From: Actinophytocola sp.
GTDB lineage: Bacteria; Actinomycetota; Actinomycetes; Mycobacteriales; Pseudonocardiaceae
Length of the DNA: 64,000 nucleotides
Direction of reading: 5' to 3'
Assembly (NCBI GenBank): GCA_009377395.1
Contig: WHUB01000015.1
Coordinates: forward strand, 1-64,000
A program made the position numbers and the translations under genes. The notes under the pieces are model-generated. The model made no database searches, was not told the origin of the DNA, and saw nothing but the letters and a program-made list of their open reading frames with translations. Below, piece after piece: positions 40,085 to 49,917 of this stretch (within the stretch, counting starts at the first letter, position 1; every line of letters begins with the position of its first letter).

Positions 40085-41769
40085 TCAGGATCGGCAACGC
40101 CTCCGGCTTCTACGGCGACCGGTTCTCCGCCGTGCACGAGATGCTTACCGGCGGCGAGCTGGACTACCTCACCGGCGACTACCTCGCCGAGCTGACCATG
40201 CTCATCCTCGGCCGCGACCTGATGAAGGACCCGAACCGGGGCTACGCCAAGACCTTCCTGCGGCAGATGCGGGACAACCTGGCGCTCGCCGTCGATCGCG
40301 GCGTCACGATCGTCGTCAACGCGGGCGGGCTGAACCCGGCCGGGCTGGCGAACGCGCTTCGCGAGCTGGCGTCCGAACTGGACGTCGACGCCAAGATCGC
40401 GCACGTCGAGGGCGACGACCTGCGCTCGCGTGCCGAGGAGCTGGACCTCGGCCAGCCGCTCACCGCCAACGCGTACCTGGGCGCCTGGGGCATCGCCGAG
40501 TGCCTGCGCGGCGGCGTGGACGTCGTCGTCACCGGCCGGGTCACCGACGCCTCGCTGATCGTCGGCCCGGCTGCCGCCCACTACGGCTGGGGCGCCGACG
40601 ACTGCGACGCGCTCGCGGGCGCGGTCGTCGCCGGGCACGTCATCGAATGCGGCGCGCAGGCCACCGGTGGCAACTACGCGTTCTTCACCGAACTGTCCGC
40701 TATGGACCGGCCCGGCTTCCCGATCGCCGAGATCGACGCCGACGGCAGCAGCGTCATCACCAAGCACGACAGCACCGGCGGCGCGGTCACCGTCGGCACC
40801 GTCACCGCACAGCTGCTGTACGAGATCACCGGGGCCCGCTACGCCGGACCGGACGTCACCACCCGGTTCGATACCATCCAGCTCACCGAGGACGGCCCCG
40901 ACCGGGTGCGGATCAGCGGGGTGCGCGGCGAGCCGCCACCGCCGGACCTCAAGGTCTGCCTCAACACCCTCGGCGGCTACCGCAACGCCGTGACGTTCGT
41001 CCTCACCGGACTGGACATCGAGGCCAAGGCCGAGCTGGTCAAGCGGCAGGTCACCACGGCGCTGGCCGATGACCCGCCCGCCGAGATCGACTGGACGCTG
41101 GCCCGCACCGACGCCGACGACGCGCCGAGCGAGCAGCAGGCGAGCGCGCTGTTGCAGTGCGCGGTCAAGGACGCCGACGCGAGCAAGGTCGGCAGGCCGT
41201 TCAGCGGCGCGGCGATCGAGCTGGCGCTGGCCAGCTACCCGGGCTTCCACGTCACCGCGCCGCCCTCGGACGCCTCGCCGTACGGCGTGTACCGGGCCGC
41301 CTACGTCGACGCCAAGGCCGTGCCGCACGTCGCGGTGCTGCCGGACGGCAGTCGCGCCGACATCGCCCCGGCCGCGAGTACCCAGCCGCTCACCGAGGTT
41401 GCCGAGCCGGACCTGCCCGCCCCGCTCGAGCGGGGGCCGACCCGCCCCGCTCCGCTGGGCGCGATCGCCGGCGCCCGCAGCGGCGACAAGGGCGGGAACG
41501 CGAACCTCGGCGTGTGGGTGCGCTCGGAGCGGGCCTGGCGCTGGCTGGTGCACACCCTCACCGTCGAGGAGCTACGGCGGCTGCTACCCGAGACCGCGAA
41601 CCTGCCGGTGACCCGGCACGTGCTGGGCAACCTCTGGGCGGTGAACTTCGTCATCGACGACATCCTCGGTCAGGGTGTCGCCTCCCAGGCCCGCTTCGAC
41701 CCGCAGGCCAAGGGCCTCGGCGAATGGCTGCGGGCGCGGTACGTCGACATCCCGGAGGAACTACTGTGA
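40081..41769 (+). CDS. AtuA-like (DUF1446) protein
   Basis: [43 protein letters not shown]... followed by the small C-terminal [20 protein letters not shown] domain. Confidence 0.93.
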   Translation: MIRIGNASGFYGDRFSAVHEMLTGGELDYLTGDYLAELTMLILGRDLMKDPNRGYAKTFLRQMRDNLALAVDRGVTIVVNAGGLNPAGLANALRELASELDVDAKIAHVEGDDLRSRAEELDLGQPLTANAYLGAWGIAECLRGGVDVVVTGRVTDASLIVGPAAAHYGWGADDCDALAGAVVAGHVIECGAQATGGNYAFFTELSAMDRPGFPIAEIDADGSSVITKHDSTGGAVTVGTVTAQLLYEITGARYAGPDVTTRFDTIQLTEDGPDRVRISGVRGEPPPPDLKVCLNTLGGYRNAVTFVLTGLDIEAKAELVKRQVTTALADDPPAEIDWTLARTDADDAPSEQQASALLQCAVKDADASKVGRPFSGAAIELALASYPGFHVTAPPSDASPYGVYRAAYVDAKAVPHVAVLPDGSRADIAPAASTQPLTEVAEPDLPAPLERGPTRPAPLGAIAGARSGDKGGNANLGVWVRSERAWRWLVHTLTVEELRRLLPETANLPVTRHVLGNLWAVNFVIDDILGQGVASQARFDPQAKGLGEWLRARYVDIPEELL

Positions 41770-42953
41770 CGGATCCCTTCGAGACCACGGAGCGCCAGGC
41801 GCTGCGCGAGACGGTGCGCCGGTTCACCCGCGAGGAGATCCTGGGCCACCAGGACGAGTGGGAACGCATCGGCGAGCTGCCCCGCGAGCTGCACCGGAAG
41901 GCGGGCGAGATCGGGCTACTCGGGGTGTCGTTTCCCGAGGAGCACGGCGGGGGCGGCGGCGATGTCATCGACTCGCTCATCGTGGCCGAGGAGATGATCT
42001 ACGCGGGTGCGGCGGGCGGCGTGATCGCCTCGCTGTTCACCCACGGCATCGCGCTGCCGCACATCGCGACTGCGAACGACCCCGTGCAGATCGACCGCTG
42101 GGTGCGGCCGACGCTGGCGGGGGAGAAGATCGGCTCGCTGGCGATCACCGAGCCTGACGGCGGCTCTGACGTCGCGGGTGTCCGCACCACCGCCAAACGG
42201 GACGGCAGTGGGGGTACCCCCGCCAATGAGGGCGTAGCCGGCGGGGGAGATTACGTCGTCAACGGTGCCAAGACCTACATCACCTCCGGTTGCCGCGCGG
42301 ATTTCGTCACCACCGCGGTGCGCACCGGGGAGCCGGGCGCGCACGGAATCTCGCTGCTGGTGATCGAGAAGGACACGCCGGGCTTCACCGTGTCGCGCAA
42401 GCTGGACAAGATGGGCTGGCGCTCCTCGGACACCGCGGAGCTGTCCTTCGCCGACTGCCGGGTACCGGTGTCCAATCTGGTCGGTCAGGAGAACAGCGGG
42501 TTCGCCCAGATCGCGCAGAACTTCGTCACCGAACGGCTCAGCCTCGCGGTGCAGGCCTACGCGGCGGCACAGCGGTGTCTCGACCTGACCGTGGCGTGGT
42601 GCCGGGACCGGGAGACGTTCGGGCGGCCGTTGATCTCGCGGCAGCTCGTGCAGCACAAGCTCGCCGAGATGGCGCGGCGCACCGACGTCGCCCGCGTCTA
42701 CACCCGCGACCTGGCGCGGCGCTACCTGGCGGGAGAGAACGTGCTGACGCAGGTGGCGTTCGCGAAGAACACCGCCGTCGAGGCGGGGGAGTGGGTCGCC
42801 AACGAGGCGGTTCAGCTGCACGGTGGGCTCGGCTACATGGCCGAGTCCGAAGTGGAACGTCAGTACCGGGACATGCGGATCCTGGGCATCGGTGGTGGCA
42901 CCAACGAGATCATGACCGGACTCGCCGCGAAACTGTTGGGGTACAACACATGA
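41766..42953 (+). CDS. Acyl-CoA dehydrogenase (with in-frame REP-like insertion)
   Basis: AITEPDGGSDVAGVRTTAKRDG...VNGAKTYITSG...LHGGLGYMAES. Confidence 0.93.
   Translation: MTDPFETTERQALRETVRRFTREEILGHQDEWERIGELPRELHRKAGEIGLLGVSFPEEHGGGGGDVIDSLIVAEEMIYAGAAGGVIASLFTHGIALPHIATANDPVQIDRWVRPTLAGEKIGSLAITEPDGGSDVAGVRTTAKRDGSGGTPANEGVAGGGDYVVNGAKTYITSGCRADFVTTAVRTGEPGAHGISLLVIEKDTPGFTVSRKLDKMGWRSSDTAELSFADCRVPVSNLVGQENSGFAQIAQNFVTERLSLAVQAYAAAQRCLDLTVAWCRDRETFGRPLISRQLVQHKLAEMARRTDVARVYTRDLARRYLAGENVLTQVAFAKNTAVEAGEWVANEAVQLHGGLGYMAESEVERQYRDMRILGIGGGTNEIMTGLAAKLLGYNT
42210..42247. repeat. REP-like palindromic element within the acyl-CoA dehydrogenase ORF
   Basis: GGGGGTACCCCC palindrome then CCCCCGCC-N15-GGCGGGGG. 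Confidence 0.7.
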
Positions 42954-44548
42954 CGGTAGTGCGCACGAGCGTCGATACGACGTCGGAGGACTTCGCGACG
43001 TACCGCGACGCGATGGAGACCAAGCTCGACGAGCTGGAGACCGAACACGCCAAGGCCATCGAGGGCGGCGGCGAGCGTTACGTGGAGCGGCACCACAAGC
43101 GCGGCAAGCTGCTCGCGCGGGAACGCATCGAGCTGCTCATCGACGAGGACTCGCCGTTCCTCGAACTCTCACCACTCGCGGCGTGGGGCTCCGACTACAA
43201 GGTCGGGGCGAGCATCGTGACCGGCATCGGCGTCGTCGAGGGCGTCGAATGCATGATCATCGCCAGCGACCCGACGGTCAAGGGCGGCTCCATGAACCCG
43301 TGGAGCGTCAAGAAGGGCTTCCGCGCCGCCGACATCGCCGCGCAGAACCGGCTGCCGACGATCAACCTGGTCGAGTCGGGCGGTGCTGATCTGCCGACAC
43401 AGAAGGAGATCTTCATCCCCGGTGGCCGCACCTTCCGCGACCTGACCCGGGCCTCCAAGCAGCGGGTGCCGACGGTGGCGCTGGTGTTCGGCAACTCCAC
43501 CGCGGGCGGCGCGTACCTGCCCGGCATGTCGGACTACGTCGTCATGGTCAAGGAACAGGCCAAGGTGTTCCTCGGCGGGCCACCGCTGGTGAAGATGGCC
43601 ACCGGCGAGGAGTCCGACGACGAGTCGCTCGGCGGCGCCGAAATGCACGCCCGCACCTCTGGCCTCGCCGACTACCTCGCCATCGACGAGGAGGACGCCA
43701 TTCGGCTCGGCCGCAGCATCATCCGGCGGGCCAACTGGAACAAGAAGGGCCCGAGTCCGAAGCCGGACTACACCGAGCCGGTGCTCGACGCCGAGGACCT
43801 GCTCGGCATCGTGCCCACCGACCTGAAGGTGCCGTTCGACCCGCGCGAGGTGATCGCTCGCGTCGTGGACGGCTCCGAGTTCGACGAGTTCAAGCCGCTG
43901 TACGGGTCGAGTCTGGTCACCGGCTGGGCCGACATCCACGGCTACCCGGTCGGCATCCTCGCCAACGCGCGCGGCGTGCTGTTCAGCGAGGAGTCGCAGA
44001 AGGCGACGCAGTTCATCCAGCTCGCAAACCAGTCGGACACGCCGCTGCTGTTCCTGCACAACACCACCGGCTACATGGTCGGCAAGAACTACGAGCAGAA
44101 CGGCATCATCAAGCACGGCGCGATGATGATCAACGCGGTGTCGAACTCCACCGTGCCGCACATCTCGGTCCTGATGGGCGCCTCGTACGGCGCCGGGCAC
44201 TACGGCATGTGCGGGCGAGCGTACGACCCCCGGTTCCTGTTCGCGTGGCCGAGCGCGAAGTCCGCCGTGATGGGCGGGCAACAGCTCGCCGGGGTGCTCT
44301 CGATCGTCGCGCGGGCCGCGGCCGAGGGCAGGGGACAGGACTACGACGAGGACCAGGACGCCGCGATGCGCGCCATGGTCGAGGGCCAGATCGAAGCCGA
44401 GTCCATGCCGATGTTCCTGTCCGGCATGCTCTACGACGACGGCATCATCGACCCCCGCGACACCCGCACCGTGCTCGGCATGAGCCTGTCCGCGATCCAC
44501 AACGGACCAGTCGAAGGAGCGAGGGGCTATGGCGTCTTCCGGATGTGA
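42950..44548 (+). CDS. Acyl-CoA carboxylase carboxyltransferase (beta) subunit
   Basis: RHHKRGKLLARERIELLIDEDSPFLEL, SGGADLPTQKEIFIPGGRTF, GASYGAGHYGMCGRAYDPRF. Confidence 0.95.
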   Translation: MTVVRTSVDTTSEDFATYRDAMETKLDELETEHAKAIEGGGERYVERHHKRGKLLARERIELLIDEDSPFLELSPLAAWGSDYKVGASIVTGIGVVEGVECMIIASDPTVKGGSMNPWSVKKGFRAADIAAQNRLPTINLVESGGADLPTQKEIFIPGGRTFRDLTRASKQRVPTVALVFGNSTAGGAYLPGMSDYVVMVKEQAKVFLGGPPLVKMATGEESDDESLGGAEMHARTSGLADYLAIDEEDAIRLGRSIIRRANWNKKGPSPKPDYTEPVLDAEDLLGIVPTDLKVPFDPREVIARVVDGSEFDEFKPLYGSSLVTGWADIHGYPVGILANARGVLFSEESQKATQFIQLANQSDTPLLFLHNTTGYMVGKNYEQNGIIKHGAMMINAVSNSTVPHISVLMGASYGAGHYGMCGRAYDPRFLFAWPSAKSAVMGGQQLAGVLSIVARAAAEGRGQDYDEDQDAAMRAMVEGQIEAESMPMFLSGMLYDDGIIDPRDTRTVLGMSLSAIHNGPVEGARGYGVFRM

Positions 44549-46505
44549 GCGCATGATCGGCTCGGTGCTGGTCGCCAACCGGGGCGAGATCGCGCGCCGG
44601 GTGTTCCGCAGCTGCGCCGACGCCGGGATCTCTACGGTCGCGGTGTACTCCGACGCGGACGCCGACCTGCCGCACACCCGCGAGGCCGATGCCGCCGTGC
44701 GGCTCCCGGGCAACACCCCGGCCGAGACCTACCTGCGGTCCGACCTGATCGTCGAGGCGGCGCGGCAGGCGGGCGCGGACGCGATCCACCCCGGCTACGG
44801 GTTCCTGTCGGAGAACGCCGGCTTCGCCCGTGCCGTGCTGGACGCCGGGCTGACCTGGATCGGACCACCACCCGATGCGATCGCCTCGATGGGCTCCAAA
44901 GTGGAGGCCAAGCGGATCATGGCGGACGCCGGGGTGCCCGTGCTGTCCGAACTGGACCCAGCCGAGATCACCGAGGACCAGTTGCCGGTGCTGGTCAAGG
45001 CGTCCGCCGGTGGCGGCGGCAGGGGCATGCGCGTAGTGCACGAGCTGTCCGCATTGGACGACGCCGTCAAGGCCGCGTCGGCCGAGGCGGGCTCGGCGTT
45101 CGGCGACGCGACCGTGTTCTGCGAGCGGTACCTGCCCACCGGCCGTCACATCGAAGTGCAGGTGCTCGCCGACGAGCACGGCACCATCTGGGCCGTTGGC
45201 GAGCGCGAATGCTCCATCCAGCGACGGCACCAGAAGGTCGTCGAGGAGGCGCCGTCGCCGCTGGTGGACGACGCGATGCGGCAGCAGCTGTTCGACGCCG
45301 CCCGCGCGGCGGCCAAGGCCATCGGCTACGTCGGCGCGGGCACGGTCGAGTTCCTCGCCACCGACGACGGCGAGTTCTTCTTCCTGGAGATGAACACCCG
45401 GCTCCAGGTGGAACACCCGGTCACCGAGTGCGTCACCGGCCTCGACCTGGTGACGCTGCAACTGCGGATCGCCGAGTCCGACCGGCTGCCGCCGGAGCCG
45501 CCGCCACAGCGGGGACACGCCATCGAGGTCCGGCTCTACGCCGAGGACCCGGCGAAGGACTGGCAGCCGCAGAGCGGCACCGTCCACGCGCTCGACGTTC
45601 CGCGCGTCGCGGCCGAGTTCACCGTGCCGCCGCGCGGCGGCATCCGGCTCGACTCCGGCTTCGAGAGCGGCTCGGTCGTCAGGGTGCACTACGACCCGAT
45701 GCTGGCGAAGGTCATCGCGATGGCGCCGGCCCGAGCCGAGGCGGCGCGCACGCTCGCGGCCGCGCTGGCGGGTAGCAAGATCCACGGCCTTGTCACCAAC
45801 CGGGACCTGCTGGTGAACGTGCTGCGGCACCCGGCGTTCCTGGCGGGCGAGACCGACACCGCCTTCTTCGACCGCCACGGCCTCGACACGCTGTCGGCGC
45901 CGCTGGCCGACGACCGGGCGCGCGAGCTGAGCGCGCTGGCGGCGGCGCTCGCCGAGGCCGCCACCAACCGCGCGCGGGCGAAGGTCCTGTCCGGACTGCC
46001 GAGCGGCTGGCGCAACGTCGCCTCGCAGCGGCAGCGCAAGAGCTACCGCGTCGGCGAGGACACCGTCGACGTCGACTACCGCATCACCCGCGCCGGGCTG
46101 GACGTCGACGGCGTGGAACTGGTGTCGGCCGCACCGGGCCGGGTGGTGCTCGACGTCGCTGGGGTGCGGCGCACCTTCGACGTGGCCCGATACGGCGACC
46201 TCATCTGCGTCGACTCCCCGCTCGGGCCGGTCAGCCTGCGGCGGCTGCCGCGCTACACCGACCCGGATGCCGCCGTGCCCGCCGGGTCGCTGCTGGCGCC
46301 GATGCCCGGCTCGGTGCTGCGGGTCGCCGTCGAGCAGGGCGCCACCGTCCAGTCCGGACAGCCGCTGCTGTGGCTGGAGGCGATGAAGATGGAACACCAG
46401 ATCAGCGCACCGGCCGACGGCGTCGTCGCCGAACTGCCGGTCACGCAGGGACAACAGGTCGACGTCGGAACCGTGCTCGCCGTTGTGCAAGCCGAGAAGG
46501 AGTGA
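44529..46505 (+). CDS. Acyl-CoA carboxylase biotin carboxylase/BCCP (alpha) subunit
   Basis: SVLVANRGEIARRVFRSC, KASAGGGGRGMRVV, EMNTRLQVEHPVTE, biotinyl EAMKMEH. Confidence 0.97.
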   Translation: MASSGCERMIGSVLVANRGEIARRVFRSCADAGISTVAVYSDADADLPHTREADAAVRLPGNTPAETYLRSDLIVEAARQAGADAIHPGYGFLSENAGFARAVLDAGLTWIGPPPDAIASMGSKVEAKRIMADAGVPVLSELDPAEITEDQLPVLVKASAGGGGRGMRVVHELSALDDAVKAASAEAGSAFGDATVFCERYLPTGRHIEVQVLADEHGTIWAVGERECSIQRRHQKVVEEAPSPLVDDAMRQQLFDAARAAAKAIGYVGAGTVEFLATDDGEFFFLEMNTRLQVEHPVTECVTGLDLVTLQLRIAESDRLPPEPPPQRGHAIEVRLYAEDPAKDWQPQSGTVHALDVPRVAAEFTVPPRGGIRLDSGFESGSVVRVHYDPMLAKVIAMAPARAEAARTLAAALAGSKIHGLVTNRDLLVNVLRHPAFLAGETDTAFFDRHGLDTLSAPLADDRARELSALAAALAEAATNRARAKVLSGLPSGWRNVASQRQRKSYRVGEDTVDVDYRITRAGLDVDGVELVSAAPGRVVLDVAGVRRTFDVARYGDLICVDSPLGPVSLRRLPRYTDPDAAVPAGSLLAPMPGSVLRVAVEQGATVQSGQPLLWLEAMKMEHQISAPADGVVAELPVTQGQQVDVGTVLAVVQAEKE

Positions 46506-46507
46506 CG

Positions 46508-47671
46508 ATGAACAACTTCACCGAGACCGAGGAACGGCAGGCACTGCGCAAGGCGGTGTACGACTTCGGCAGCAAGTACGGCCACGAGTACTACCTCAAG
46601 CTCGCCCGCGAGGGCGGCCACACCACCGAGATCTGGGACGAGGCGGGCAAGCTCGGCTACCTCGGCGTCGCGGTGCCGGAGGAGTACGACGGCGGTGGCG
46701 GCGGTATCGGCGACCTCGCCGCGGTGTGCGAGGAGCTGTGCGCGGCAGGCACACCGCTGCTGCTGATGGTCGTCTCGCCCGCGATCTGCGGCACGGTCAT
46801 CGCCCGCTACGGCACCGACGAGCAGAAGCGGCACTGGCTGCCCCGGTTCGCCACCGGCGAGCTGCGGATGGCCTTCGCCATCACCGAGCCGGACGCGGGT
46901 TCCAACTCGCACAAGATCACCACCACCGCCCGGAAGGACGGCGACGACTGGGTCCTCAACGGACAGAAGGTGTTCATCTCCGGGGTGGACGAGGCCGACG
47001 CAGTTCTGGTGGTCGGCCGCACCGAGGACGCCCGCACCGGCAAGCTCAAGCCCGCGCTGTTCATCGTGCCCACCGACGCGCCCGGCTTCGAGTCGCAGCA
47101 CATCCCGATGGACATCGTCTCTGCCGACAAACAGTTCACGCTGTTCTTCGACAGCCTGCGGCTGCCGGCGAACGCGCTGGTGGGGGAGAGCACCGACACC
47201 GCGCTGCTGCAGCTGTTCGCCGGGCTCAACCCGGAACGCATCATGGGCGCCGCGTTCTCGCTCGGCCTGGCGCGGCTGGCGCTGAACAAGGCCACCGAGT
47301 ACGCCAAGACCCGCAACGTGTGGGGCGCACCGATCGGCTCGCACCAGGGCATCGCGCACCCGCTGGCGCAGATCAAGGTCGAGATCGAGCTGGCGAAGCT
47401 GATGACGCAGAAGGCGGCGGCGCTCTACGAGGCGGGCGATGACATGGGCGCCGGCGAGGCGGCCAACATGGCCAAGTACGCCGCCGCCGAGGCCGCCGTG
47501 CACGCCGTCGACCAGGCGGTACACACCCACGGCGGCAACGGGCTGGCCACCGAGTACGGCCTCGGTGCGATGATCGCTGCGGTCCGGGTTGGCCGCATCG
47601 CGCCGGTGAGCCGGGAGATGATCCTGAACTTCGTGGCGCAACACAGCCTTGACCTGCCCAAGTCGTACTAG
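46508..47671 (+). CDS. Acyl-CoA dehydrogenase
   Basis: AITEPDAGSNSHKITTTARKDGDDWVLNGQKVFISG. Confidence 0.95.
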   Translation: MNNFTETEERQALRKAVYDFGSKYGHEYYLKLAREGGHTTEIWDEAGKLGYLGVAVPEEYDGGGGGIGDLAAVCEELCAAGTPLLLMVVSPAICGTVIARYGTDEQKRHWLPRFATGELRMAFAITEPDAGSNSHKITTTARKDGDDWVLNGQKVFISGVDEADAVLVVGRTEDARTGKLKPALFIVPTDAPGFESQHIPMDIVSADKQFTLFFDSLRLPANALVGESTDTALLQLFAGLNPERIMGAAFSLGLARLALNKATEYAKTRNVWGAPIGSHQGIAHPLAQIKVEIELAKLMTQKAAALYEAGDDMGAGEAANMAKYAAAEAAVHAVDQAVHTHGGNGLATEYGLGAMIAAVRVGRIAPVSREMILNFVAQHSLDLPKSY

Positions 47672-47685
47672 GAGAGGAACAGCTG

Positions 47686-48522
47686 ATGGCATCGCTCGCT
47701 GGCAAGACGATCATCATGTCCGGCGGCAGCAGGGGCATCGGTGAGGCGATCGCGCTGCGCGCCGCCGCCGACGGCGCCAACGTCGCCATGATCGCCAAGA
47801 CGGCCGAGCCGCACCCGAAGCTGCCGGGCACCATCTACACCGCCGCGAAGGCGGTCGAGGAGGCAGGCGGGCAGGCGCTGCCGATCGTCGGCGACGTCCG
47901 TGACGACGACTCCGTCGCCAAGGCGGTCGAGGACACGGTGGCCCAGTTCGGCGGCATCGACGTTGTGATCAACAACGCCAGCGCCATCGACCTCACGCCG
48001 ACCGAGCACATCAAGATGAAGAGCTACGACCTGATGCAGGACATCAACACCCGTGGCTCGTTCCTGCTGGCGAAGCTGTCGATCCCGCACCTGCGGGGCG
48101 CGGACAACCCGCACATCCTGACGCTGTCGCCGCCGATCAGCCTCGACCCGAAGTGGTTCGGCCGCATCGGCGTCGGCTACACCATCGCGAAGTACGGCAT
48201 GAGCCTGGTGACGCTCGGTCTTGCCGAGGAGCTGCGCGGCGACGGCATCGCGGCGAACTCGCTGTGGCCGCGCACCACCATCGACACCGCCGCGATCCGC
48301 AACGTCGTCGGCGCCGAGCTGGCGAACACCTCGCGCACGCCGCAGATCATGGCCGACGCGGCGCACGCGATCGTCACCAGGCCGAGCAAGGAGACGACGG
48401 GCCGGTTCTTCATCGACGACGAGGTGCTGGCCGCTGAGGGCGTCACCGACTTCGCGCAGTATCGGCTGTGCGAGCGCGAGGAAGACCTCTCGCCGGACCT
48501 GTGGGTCGAGGGGAGCGGCTGA
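47686..48522 (+). CDS. SDR family oxidoreductase (HSDL2-like)
   Basis: GKTIIMSGGSRGIGEAIALRAAADGANVAMIAKT...NNASAIDLTP. Confidence 0.92.
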   Translation: MASLAGKTIIMSGGSRGIGEAIALRAAADGANVAMIAKTAEPHPKLPGTIYTAAKAVEEAGGQALPIVGDVRDDDSVAKAVEDTVAQFGGIDVVINNASAIDLTPTEHIKMKSYDLMQDINTRGSFLLAKLSIPHLRGADNPHILTLSPPISLDPKWFGRIGVGYTIAKYGMSLVTLGLAEELRGDGIAANSLWPRTTIDTAAIRNVVGAELANTSRTPQIMADAAHAIVTRPSKETTGRFFIDDEVLAAEGVTDFAQYRLCEREEDLSPDLWVEGSG

Positions 48523-48524
48523 GC

Positions 48525-49139
48525 ATGACGGCGGTGCGGCAGCCGCAGCAGGATCGGAGCAGGCAGACGCGGCGACGGCTGCTCGACGCCGCCGTCGCGT
48601 GCTTGACCGAGCTGGGCTGGACGCGCACGACGGTGGTGGTCGTCGCCGAGCGGGCCGGGGTCTCGCGCGGGGCGGCGCAGCACCACTTCCCGACCCGGGA
48701 GGACCTGATCAACGCCGCGGTCAACCACGTCTCCGAGGTGCAGTTGGAGGAGCTGGCCGAGCGGGTGGCCGCGCTGCCGACGGACGAGACGCGGCGGCGC
48801 GCGGTGGTCGAGATGCTGCTCAACCTCTACACCGGGCCGTCGTTCCGGGCGGCGCTGCACCTGTGGGTCGCCGCGGCGACCGATGAGCCGCTCGGCGCGG
48901 TGATCAAGCCGCTGGAGCGGCAGGTCGGCCGGGAGGCGCACCGGATGGCGGTGAAGCTGCTCGACGTGGACGAGTCGGCGCCGGGCGTGCGGGAGACGGT
49001 GCAGGCCACGCTAGACCTGGCGCGCGGGCTGGGGCTGGCGAACCTGCTCAGCGACGACACCGCCCGTCGCGCCCGCATCGTCGCGCAGTGGACGACGATG
49101 CTGGAAGCGGAATTGTCGGTCGCGACGGGGTCGCGGTAG
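48525..49139 (+). CDS. TetR family regulator; 3' end altered by adjacent insertion
   Basis: RRLLDAAVACLTELGWTRTTVVVVAERAGVSRGAAQHHFPTREDLI. Confidence 0.93.
   Translation: MTAVRQPQQDRSRQTRRRLLDAAVACLTELGWTRTTVVVVAERAGVSRGAAQHHFPTREDLINAAVNHVSEVQLEELAERVAALPTDETRRRAVVEMLLNLYTGPSFRAALHLWVAAATDEPLGAVIKPLERQVGREAHRMAVKLLDVDESAPGVRETVQATLDLARGLGLANLLSDDTARRARIVAQWTTMLEAELSVATGSR
49107..49129. repeat. 23-bp direct repeat, left copy (within tetR 3' end)
   Basis: GCGGAATTGTCGGTCGCGACGGG. Confidence 0.95.
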
Positions 49140-49190
49140 CGGGACCCAGATAGACATGCCAGGGGACCGCATGTAAAGTTGACGTATCCC

Positions 49191-49245
49191 CCCAGCCGCT
49201 TCGGTGGCTGGGTGCAAGGCCCCGCTACGGCGGGGCCTTTGCTTT
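49191..49245 (+). terminator. Two cUNCGg-tetraloop hairpins, the second followed by a T-rich tract
   Basis: CCCAGCCGC(UUCG)GUGGCUGGG at 49191-49212; GGCCCCGC(UACG)GCGGGGCC-TTTGCTTT at 49218-49245. Confidence 0.85.
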
Positions 49246-49885
49246 ACCAACCTGCTGGTTTGTGGATGACCCGATTCGCTTCGTCGTAGATCCTGTCCGG
49301 TAACTGGCTCGTCCGCAGCGCGCTCGCCCGAATCTGCTTGAAGAACGTCGGTGAGCATTCCAGCAGCGCACGGCTCCGCTTTCTCGGCGGATGCGGATTG
49401 AGGATTCCCACCACGTAACCGAGGTCGTGGCGGACCACGCGCATCGGCTCCTTGAGGTCGGAGTCATTGCTGATCACCACGAAGGCATCCGCGTCGCCCC
49501 TGAACGCGTCGACGAGAAGGTGCGTGGCGAGGTTGACGTCCGAGCCCTTCTCCTCGGTCTTGATCACCTCGACCGTCTTCGGCCCGCCGGGCGTTGGATT
49601 CGCGAGCGGCATGCGCGTGGTCGAGGCAAGGAAGTGGCCGAGATGGACAGTCACCTGCGGCAGCGTCCCCAACGCTCGTAGATAGGCGCTCTGCCGTACC
49701 GGCCCTTGCGGCCGCCCGGCTCGCGCACTCACCTTCGCCGTGAAGTACCGGACCCGCTGGAGCTGGTTCTTCTCCGGCGGAAGCAGGCGACGGCAGAAGC
49801 TGACAAGATCAAGCCACTTGAACGGTGACCCCTTGAGGCATCCGTAGTAGAGGTTGAAGCCTTCGACATAGACGTTCGTGCGCAC
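49244..49885 (-). CDS. NYN-domain (PIN-like) protein
   Basis: VYVEGFNLYYGCLKGSPFKWLDL...EKGSDVNLATHLLVDAFRGDADAFVVISNDSDLKEPMRVV; GTG start at 49885 chosen. Confidence 0.88.
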   Translation of the reverse strand: MRTNVYVEGFNLYYGCLKGSPFKWLDLVSFCRRLLPPEKNQLQRVRYFTAKVSARAGRPQGPVRQSAYLRALGTLPQVTVHLGHFLASTTRMPLANPTPGGPKTVEVIKTEEKGSDVNLATHLLVDAFRGDADAFVVISNDSDLKEPMRVVRHDLGYVVGILNPHPPRKRSRALLECSPTFFKQIRASALRTSQLPDRIYDEANRVIHKPAGW

Positions 49886-49917
49886 GCGCTCAACGTAGAT
49901 GACCGCCCCGACAGTTC

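Noticed and set aside
49181-49245. 6C RNA motif (CCCCCC run next to hairpins)
   Set aside because: The C run is at the stem base, not in hairpin loops as required for 6C.
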